A DNA stretch of 56,975 bases, taken from positions 1-56,975 of the forward strand of contig NZ_SACP01000038.1 in the NCBI RefSeq assembly GCF_004004555.2. Reading direction: 5' to 3'. The DNA is from Methylobacterium oryzihabitans. Lineage in GTDB: Bacteria; Pseudomonadota; Alphaproteobacteria; Rhizobiales; Beijerinckiaceae. Below the pieces are notes generated by a model, which saw only the letters and a program-made list of their open reading frames with translations, had not been told where the DNA came from and did no database searches. How positions within the stretch are numbered: the stretch's first letter is position 1; every line of letters begins with the position of its first letter. Of the stretch, positions 51,456-56,975 are shown piece after piece. A program made the translations under genes and the position numbers.

Positions 51456-53372
51456 ATGACGACGCCAAGCACGACGAGCCGCTATCCCGAGGTCTACGCC
51501 GCCTGGAAGGCCGATCCGGAGGCGTTCTGGCGCGAGGCCGCGCGGGCGGTCGACTGGGCGCGGCAGGCGGAGCGGATCTTCGATCCCGAAGCGGGGGTCT
51601 ACGGCCGCTGGTTCGTCGGCGGCGAACTGAACGCCTGCCACAACGCCGTCGACCGCCACCTGCCGGAGCGGGCGGAGCAGACGGCGATCCTGTACGAGTC
51701 GCCCGTCACCGGCACCCGGCGCAGCCTCACCTACGCCGAGTTGCGCGACGAGGTGGCGGCGCTCGGCGCGGTGCTGCAGGACCTCGGCGTTGGCCCCGGC
51801 GACCGGGTGGTGCTCTACATGCCGATGGTGCCGGAGGCCATCGTCGCGATGCTGGCCTGTGCCCGCATCGGCGCGGTGCATTCGGTGGTGTTCGGCGGCT
51901 TCGCGGCGCGGGAGCTGGCGGCGCGGATCGAGGATGCCGCGCCGAAGGCGGTGCTCGCCGCCTCCTGCGGCATCGAGCCGGGGCGGGTGGTGGCCTACAA
52001 GCCGCTCCTCGACGAGGCCTGCGCCCTCTCGGCCCACAAGCCGGAGGCCTGCCTGATCCTCCAGCGCCCGCAATCCGAGGCGGCGATGACCGCGGGCCGC
52101 GACCGCGACTGGGCCGAGGCGGTCGCCGCCGCCAAGGCCGAGGGCCGCGCCGCGCCCTGCCTCCCGGTCGCCGCCACCGACCCGCTCTACATCCTCTACA
52201 CCTCGGGCACGACGGGCAAGCCGAAGGGCGTGGTGCGCGACACCGGCGGCTACCTCGTGGCGCTGGCCTGGTCGATGCCGAACCTCTACGGCGTGCGGCC
52301 CGGCGAGACCTACTGGTGCGCCTCCGACGTCGGCTGGGTGGTGGGGCACTCCTACATCGTCTACGGGCCGCTCCTGCACGGCTGCACCACGGTGCTCTAC
52401 GAGGGCAAGCCGGTCGGCACGCCGGACGCGGGAGCGTTCTGGCGCGTGATCGCCGAGACCGGCACGGTCGCGTTGTTCACCGCGCCCACGGCGCTGCGGG
52501 CGATCAAGAAGGAGGATCCGGACGGGCGGCTGATGCAGGGCCACGACCTGTCGCGCTTCCGCACCCTCTTTCTCGCCGGCGAGCGCGCCGACCCCGACAC
52601 CGTCGCCTGGGCCGAGACGATGACCGGGGTCCCGGTGATCGACCATTGGTGGCAGACCGAGACCGGCTGGCCGATCGCCGCCAACCCGGTCGGGCTCGGC
52701 GCGCTGCCGGTGAAGCGCGGCAGCCCGACCGTGCCGATGCCCGGCTACGACGTGCAGGTGCTCGACGAGGGCGGCCGGCCGCTGCCGCCCGACACGATGG
52801 GCACGATCGCGATCCGCCTGCCGCTGCCGCCGGGTTGCCTGCCGACCCTGTGGCGCCAGGACGAGCGCTGCCGCGAGAGCTACCTCGCGACCTTCCCGGG
52901 CTACTACAACACCTCGGATGCCGGCTTCCTCGACCGCGACGGCTACGTCTCGGTGATGGGCCGCACCGACGACATCATCAACGTCGCCGGCCACCGCCTC
53001 TCGACCGGCGGCATGGAGGAGGTGCTGGCCTCGCACCCGGCGGTGGCGGAATGCGCCGTCATCGGCATCCGCGACGCGCTGAAAGGCGAGGCGCCGTGCG
53101 GCTTCGTGGTGCTCAAGAGCGGGGTCGACCGCTCCCCGGCGGAGATCGAGCGCGAGCTGGTGGCGCTGGTGCGGGAAAAGATCGGGCCGGTGGCGGCGTT
53201 CAAGCTGGCGCTGACGGTCGGGCGGCTGCCGAAGACGCGCTCGGGCAAGATCCTGCGCGGCACGATGAAGAAGATCGCCGACGGCGAGACCTGGACCACC
53301 CCGCCGACCATCGACGACCCGGCGATCCTCGACGAGATCGGCGAGCGGCTGAAGGCGCGGGGCATTGGCTGA
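51456..53372 (+). CDS. prpE: Propionyl-CoA synthetase (acetyl/propionyl-CoA ligase family), 638 aa
   Basis: Activates short-chain acids to CoA thioesters. Family motifs: GGELNACHNAVDRHL, ARIGAVHSVVFGGFAARELA, ADP loop LYILYTSGTTGKPKGVVRD, VGWVVGHSYIVYGPLLHGCT, IDHWWQTETGWPIAANP, DDIINVAGHRLSTGGMEEVL, and the C-terminal LPKTRSGKILRG with the acetylatable catalytic Lys. YGRWFVGGELN and the RDTGGYLVAL insert favour the propionyl-CoA (PrpE) branch over acetyl-CoA synthetase. Length 638 aa is normal. It is transcribed alone and divergent from the toxin-antitoxin operon. Confidence 0.92.
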   Translation: MTTPSTTSRYPEVYAAWKADPEAFWREAARAVDWARQAERIFDPEAGVYGRWFVGGELNACHNAVDRHLPERAEQTAILYESPVTGTRRSLTYAELRDEVAALGAVLQDLGVGPGDRVVLYMPMVPEAIVAMLACARIGAVHSVVFGGFAARELAARIEDAAPKAVLAASCGIEPGRVVAYKPLLDEACALSAHKPEACLILQRPQSEAAMTAGRDRDWAEAVAAAKAEGRAAPCLPVAATDPLYILYTSGTTGKPKGVVRDTGGYLVALAWSMPNLYGVRPGETYWCASDVGWVVGHSYIVYGPLLHGCTTVLYEGKPVGTPDAGAFWRVIAETGTVALFTAPTALRAIKKEDPDGRLMQGHDLSRFRTLFLAGERADPDTVAWAETMTGVPVIDHWWQTETGWPIAANPVGLGALPVKRGSPTVPMPGYDVQVLDEGGRPLPPDTMGTIAIRLPLPPGCLPTLWRQDERCRESYLATFPGYYNTSDAGFLDRDGYVSVMGRTDDIINVAGHRLSTGGMEEVLASHPAVAECAVIGIRDALKGEAPCGFVVLKSGVDRSPAEIERELVALVREKIGPVAAFKLALTVGRLPKTRSGKILRGTMKKIADGETWTTPPTIDDPAILDEIGERLKARGIG

Positions 53373-53577
53373 CGCGACGTCGAGCGGGGGCACGGTGGCT
53401 CGAGACGGGCTTATGGGCGGGAATGCCGATCCGGGCCATCAACGCCGCACTCGCGCGCTGAAGCTCAACCGGCAACACCCTGCCCCCGGGCGGCGCCGCG
53501 CTTCCCGTCCACGCGATCCGCAAGGCCCGACCGGGCACACGTCCGGCGGCCCGCGCGCGAGCATGTCTCGTGGCCCA

Positions 53578-54558
53578 TCAAGCGGGTTTCGCGTCCGTCG
53601 AAGCGCTCTCCTCGTCTGCCGCGGGCACGGTGACCAAGATGTCCCACGGAGCCGGCGACGGGAACACCTCTTCGAGGAGGGCCAGGAAGGCCTTCACGTT
53701 CGGGTTGCCGCGCCGACTCTCCGGCCACAGCGCCGTGATGACGGAACGCTCGACCGCGAACTCCTGCAGGACCGGCACCAGCGCACCCCGCGCGACATAC
53801 GGTGCGGCAATGTAGGTCGGCGAGATGCCAATGCCGCCGCCGGCCACCAGGACGGCCGCGACGGCGTCGCTGAAGTCCGTGACGATGCCGGCCGGGGGCG
53901 TGATCTCCACGACCCGGCCCCCGATCCGGAACGGCCAGCGCAGGGCTTGGCCGGTGCTCTGGAACCGGAAGTTCACGCAGTCATGGCGGGCCAGCTCGTC
54001 CGGATGACGGGGGGTTCCGCGCCGCTCCAGGTAGGCCGGCGCGGCCAAGGCGCAGAGGCGGTGCGGTGCGAGGCGCCGGGAGATCAGCCGCGAATCGGAG
54101 AGCTCGCCCACGCGGATGGCGACGTCGATGCCCTCCTCGATCAAGTCCGCGAAGCGGTCGCCCAGGCGCAGGTCGACCGCCAGCTTCGGGTAGCGCTCGC
54201 GGAACCGCGGCAGCGCCGGGGCGAGCAGGTGCACGCCGACCGGGAGCGGCGCCGTCACCTTCAGCGTGCCGGCCGGCTCGGAGCGCGCCGCCACGGCGGC
54301 CTGCTCGATCTCCTCGGCCTCGCGCAGGAGCCGCAGCGCCCGCTCGTGCAGGGTGTGGCCCTCCGGCGTCAGGGTGAGCGAGCGGGTGGTCCGCGTGAAC
54401 AGGCTCAAGCCCAGCCGCTCCTCCAGCCGCTGCACGCTCTTGCTCACCGCGGAAGGAGAGATGCCGAGCGAGCGAGCGGCGGCCGTGTAGCTGCCGAGGG
54501 AGGCGGAGCGCGCGAAGGCGATAATGCCCGTGAGACGGTCGAGGCCGATCTGTTCCAT
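53578..54558 (-). CDS. LysR-family transcriptional regulator, 326 aa
   Basis: N-terminal winged helix (MEQIGLDRLTGIIAFARSAS, LGSYTAAARSLGISPSAVSK, residues ~1-65) and a periplasmic-binding-like effector domain (from ~92: GTLKVTAPLPVGVHLLAPAL). It resembles the large AaeR/DmlR-like subgroup often encoded beside short-chain dehydrogenases. Here it is divergent from a truncated SDR gene, its probable former target. The start at 54558 is the family's usual beginning. The effector is unknown. Confidence 0.93.
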   Translation of the reverse strand: MEQIGLDRLTGIIAFARSASLGSYTAAARSLGISPSAVSKSVQRLEERLGLSLFTRTTRSLTLTPEGHTLHERALRLLREAEEIEQAAVAARSEPAGTLKVTAPLPVGVHLLAPALPRFRERYPKLAVDLRLGDRFADLIEEGIDVAIRVGELSDSRLISRRLAPHRLCALAAPAYLERRGTPRHPDELARHDCVNFRFQSTGQALRWPFRIGGRVVEITPPAGIVTDFSDAVAAVLVAGGGIGISPTYIAAPYVARGALVPVLQEFAVERSVITALWPESRRGNPNVKAFLALLEEVFPSPAPWDILVTVPAADEESASTDAKPA

Positions 54559-54664
54559 GCTGGCATGATTGAAGCGATTTCTCGCCTGATTATCAAGGTT
54601 GGGGCCCCGAGCCATTTTCCTTCTCACCGGCGCGACACCAGCGTCTTCGAGAAGGACCATCGTC

Positions 54665-54868
54665 ATGGGCAGCACCCTCCGGGACCGCACCGTCGTCATC
54701 TTCGGCGGCACCTCGGGCATCGGCCTCGCGGCCGCCCGGCAGGCCAAGGCCGCGGGTGCAAGCGTCATCGTCGTGGGGTTCAACGCCGCGGGCGCCGAGC
54801 GCGTCGCGGAGGAATTCGAGGGTTCGCTGTCCTTCACCCGCTCCGCTCACCCCGGGGCGCTCTCGTGA
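54665..54868 (+). pseudogene. Truncated short-chain dehydrogenase (N-terminal 55 aa of similarity)
   Basis: Starts MGSTLRDRTVVIFGGTSGIG, the NAD(P)-binding GGTSGIG of SDRs, and continues LAAARQAKAAGASVIVVGFN. SDR similarity ends near residue 56 (FEGSLSF), and the frame closes at 54868. Full-length members are ~230-250 aa with a catalytic Tyr-Lys; no such motif follows in any frame. The 5' end and its position opposite the LysR gene are typical, so this is a decayed target gene. Confidence 0.75.
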
Positions 54869-55261
54869 AGGCGGATCGCCGTCACTGCCGCACGGCGTCG
54901 GCTCGGGCGTGGAACCTCGCGATCCGACATCGGGGCACCGCGTCGCCCAAGCTGCTGCGCCGACGCGATGAAGCGTGTCTCGAGGTGCGGAGCCGTCGAG
55001 GGACGACGGCCCCGGCGGAAGCGGCCGGCCTGCCGGGGTGACCCGGGGTATCATCGCCGACCGGGACGAGCTTTCCAGGCTCGTGGACCGCCCCCCCCGC
55101 GGCACGGGCACTCGTCCTTCCGCTCCGGCAGGCTCGTCGGGAGCGGCAAAAATGCCGGTCCGGTTAAGCTTCCTTCACCCTGTCGTTGTACTACTCTGCG
55201 CCATGATCGCGTCTCGGACGACAGGACAGGGAAGGGCGGAACGGTGGTACCCAACCCCAGC
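54869..55261. other. 393 bp without a supported gene
   Basis: Follows the SDR fragment and precedes the TssJ-like gene. No similarity to the missing part of the SDR is seen. Frames are open but lack starts with ribosome-binding sites. The region just before 55262 (AGGACAGGGAAGGGCGG) could hold the translation signals for the next gene, possibly with a GTG start at 55244. Confidence 0.45.
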
Positions 55262-55777
55262 ATGTCGGCGGACGCGCCGGAACCCGGTGGCATCGCCTCC
55301 AGCCGGCGGACGCTCCTGCTCGCGGGACTGTCCCTGCTGTCGGGCTGCGCGACGCTGCTGCCGCCGAAGGAGACCAAGCTCGTCGTCCGGGTCGGCACCG
55401 CGTCGGACGTCAACCCGTCTCCCACGGGCGTCCCGTCGCCGCTGCTGGTCCGGGTCTACACCCTGCGGGCCGACACCAAGTTCCTCCAGAGCGACGCACA
55501 GTCGCTCTACGACAACGACGCCGCGGTCCTCGGCACCGACCTGCTGAGCAAGCACGAGTTCCTGCTGCCGCCTTCCTCCAAGGACGGCTTCACCGCCACG
55601 GCCTCGGCCGACGCGACGGTCATCGCGGTGGTGGCCGGCTTCCGCCAGCTCGACATCGCGCGCTGGCGGGCCGTGGCGCCGATCAAGTTCGCCGACATCA
55701 ACACCGCGACGATCGCCGCCAGTGGCGTCGCCGTGACGCTGGCCGTCCAGACGGAGCCGAAGGCCTGGCCGCTCTGA
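55262..55777 (+). CDS. tssJ: TssJ-like type VI secretion outer-membrane lipoprotein, 171 aa
   Basis: TssJ anchors the TssJLM membrane complex of type VI secretion to the outer membrane. The N-terminus MSADAPEPGGIASSRRTLLL contains a twin Arg and hydrophobic core ending in the lipobox LLSGC. The body is a transthyretin-like beta-sandwich with the family's VPSPLLVRVYTLRADTKFLQ, SLYDNDAAVLGTDLL and IAVVAGFRQLDIARWRAVAP. It is 22 bp upstream of a Ser/Thr kinase, a common T6SS neighbour. A GTG 18 bp upstream is an alternative start. Confidence 0.85.
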   Translation: MSADAPEPGGIASSRRTLLLAGLSLLSGCATLLPPKETKLVVRVGTASDVNPSPTGVPSPLLVRVYTLRADTKFLQSDAQSLYDNDAAVLGTDLLSKHEFLLPPSSKDGFTATASADATVIAVVAGFRQLDIARWRAVAPIKFADINTATIAASGVAVTLAVQTEPKAWPL

Positions 55778-55799
55778 CGGCCCGGCGCAGGAGGGACCC

Positions 55800-56912
55800 G
55801 TGCGGGCGCGCAGCGACGAGGTGATCGACCGCTTCGCCTCCGGCCGCCTGTCCTTCGCGGACGCCGCCGCCGCCCTGCGCGACGAGGCGCCGGAGGCGGC
55901 GATGCTGGCGCTCCAGCACGCCATCGACGCCCGCCGGCTGCCCTACCGGCTCGCCTGCCTGCTGCACGAGGCCACGCGGGAACCGCCTCCTCACGGCCGG
56001 CTCCTGCCGTGGGAACGGGTCGGCGCGGCCGATCTTGACCGGCTGGCCGCGCGGCTGCGGGCGCTGCGGCGTCCGCCGTCCGGGGACGGCGATCGGATCG
56101 GGCACGTCCTGCGCGACCGCTTCGTCCTCGACGCCGAGATCGGTCACGGCGGCATGGGCGTGGTCTACCGGGCCGTCGACCGCCGCCGGCAGGACCTCGA
56201 CGGCGTGTCGCCCTACGTCGCGATCAAGCTCCTCGCCCCGAGCTGGGCCGGCGACCGCGCGGCCCTGCGCGCCCTGGAGGCGGAGGCCCGCCACACCCAG
56301 GCCGTCCGGCATCCGGCGGTCGTCGCCGTCCACGATTTCGACCGCGACGGCGCCGACGCCTTCCTGGTGATGGAGAACCTCGTCGGCCTCCCCCTCGACG
56401 GGCTGCTGCGCCGCTACCCGGACTTCGCCGGCGGCCCGCTCGCCCGCGCGGCGCTCGCCGACCTCCTCGCCGGTCTCGCCGCCGCCCACCGGCTCGGCCT
56501 CGTCCACGCCGACCTCAAGCCCTCGAACCTGTTCGTCTGCACCGACGGCCGGCTGAAGATCCTGGATTTCGGCATCGCCGCGCTCCTGTCGGAGCCCGGC
56601 CTCGACGGCGCGGTCGAGCGCGCCGTCACCCCGGCCTATGCCAGCCCCGAGCGCCTGTCCGGCCAGCCCCGCTCCCTGCGCGACGACGTCTACGCCCTCG
56701 GCTGCCTGATCCACCTGTTCCTGACCGGCCGCCATCCCTTCGACCGCCTCGATGCGGTCGAGGCGCGGCGGCAGGGGCGGGTGCCGCCGCGCCTCGCCGG
56801 GCTGACGCCGGGGGCCGAGGCGGTGGTGGCCCGGGCGCTGTCGTTCGACCCGCCCGTGCGGCCAGCCGATGCGGGCGAGGTGGAGGCCGGGATGGAGTTC
56901 GCTTCGGGGTGA
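55800..56912 (+). CDS. Ser/Thr protein kinase, probably T6SS-associated, 370 aa
   Basis: Hanks-type kinase domain at ~105-365 behind a ~95-aa helical N-terminus. The glycine loop is GHGGMGVVYRAVD (115-127), the ATP Lys143 is in VAIKLL, the catalytic loop is HADLKPSNLF (236-245) with Ala in place of the Arg of HRD, DFG is at 256-258, and the APE-equivalent is TPAYASPE. It has no transmembrane segment or C-terminal sensor, unlike PpkA. It starts with GTG at 55800 behind AGGAGG. Loss of the HRD Arg suggests activation without activation-loop phosphorylation. It would phosphorylate a T6SS component if the context holds. Confidence 0.88.
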   Translation: MRARSDEVIDRFASGRLSFADAAAALRDEAPEAAMLALQHAIDARRLPYRLACLLHEATREPPPHGRLLPWERVGAADLDRLAARLRALRRPPSGDGDRIGHVLRDRFVLDAEIGHGGMGVVYRAVDRRRQDLDGVSPYVAIKLLAPSWAGDRAALRALEAEARHTQAVRHPAVVAVHDFDRDGADAFLVMENLVGLPLDGLLRRYPDFAGGPLARAALADLLAGLAAAHRLGLVHADLKPSNLFVCTDGRLKILDFGIAALLSEPGLDGAVERAVTPAYASPERLSGQPRSLRDDVYALGCLIHLFLTGRHPFDRLDAVEARRQGRVPPRLAGLTPGAEAVVARALSFDPPVRPADAGEVEAGMEFASG

Positions 56913-56953
56913 TCCGATGTTCGGGACAAATCGTCCGGACATCGGATCACCCC
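56906..56953. terminator. 15-bp perfect inverted repeat at the kinase stop codon
   Basis: GGGGTGATCCGATGT (56906-56920) pairs perfectly with ACATCGGATCACCCC (56939-56953). The 18-nt loop itself contains GGAC/GTCC. The kinase TGA lies inside the left arm. There is no T-tract. It may be a bidirectional terminator or an intergenic palindromic repeat. Confidence 0.55.
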
Positions 56954-56975
56954 TCCGCGATCAACCCGGCGATCC

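Overview
The window is about 57 kb of very GC-rich DNA with alphaproteobacterial gene content, most probably from Methylobacterium or a close relative. The evidence is a PhyR/NepR general-stress locus with matching GGAAC-N16/17-CGTT promoters, a GSII-type glutamine synthetase beside a divergent DUF2735/GstI-like gene, DUF1328 and DUF465 small proteins, and a local family of palindromic intergenic repeats. The genus is inferred from content, not from a marker-gene comparison.

Layout. (1) 1-1.7 kb: 5' part of an RsmB-type rRNA methyltransferase, a small lipoprotein and a tiny membrane peptide. (2) 1.7-13.8 kb: an accessory island bounded by two direct copies of a ~270-bp segment. Each copy contains the 5' half of tRNA-Arg(CCG): truncated in the anticodon stem on the left, complete on the right. 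The island holds a secreted alpha/beta hydrolase, a DHH phosphoesterase pair, a LigD phosphoesterase fragment cut by an IS3-family element, and a type I-C CRISPR-Cas locus. Interference genes cas5c-cas8c(with internal cas11c)-cas7c look intact. Adaptation is wrecked: cas4 is absent, cas1 has lost its N-terminal half, and cas2 carries a 5-bp tandem duplication. cas3 lies on the other strand beyond a short 6-repeat array. (3) 14-18.9 kb: a CheZ-like phosphatase and the general-stress region. phyR and nepR are divergent, and at least seven EcfG-type promoter matches precede nearly every gene between 15.2 and 18.9 kb. (4) 18.9-23.2 kb: a giant ABC-exporter-like protein whose nucleotide-binding motifs are all degenerate, a cyclic-nucleotide-binding protein and an SDR. 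(5) 24-33.6 kb: a frameshifted TPR-like exported protein, a GAF histidine kinase divergent from an MHYT-PAS-GGDEF-EAL protein, and an RTX protein with a possible cysteine-hydrolase domain. Mosaic intergenic repeats separate these. (6) 34.2-37.1 kb: tRNA-Glu, glnII with a sigma-54 promoter, gstI and glutaminase. (7) 37.2-45.6 kb: purine catabolism. A two-gene Mo hydroxylase with fused c-type cytochromes converges on a permease-uricase-OHCU decarboxylase/HIU hydrolase operon; an old-yellow-enzyme reductase follows. (8) 46-54.9 kb: tRNA-Gly, a DUF465 gene, an acyl-CoA ligase, dihydroxyacetone kinase, a GNAT/DUF1778 toxin-antitoxin pair with a palindromic operator, propionyl-CoA synthetase, and a LysR regulator divergent from a truncated SDR. 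(9) 55.2-57 kb: a TssJ-like lipoprotein and a Ser/Thr kinase, probably the edge of a type VI secretion cluster.

The strongest signals are the decayed but possibly still interfering type I-C locus inside an unusual tRNA-bounded island, the compact EcfG promoter island around phyR/nepR, and the catalytically degenerate ABC protein. All similarity statements come from reading motifs by eye; no database search was possible.
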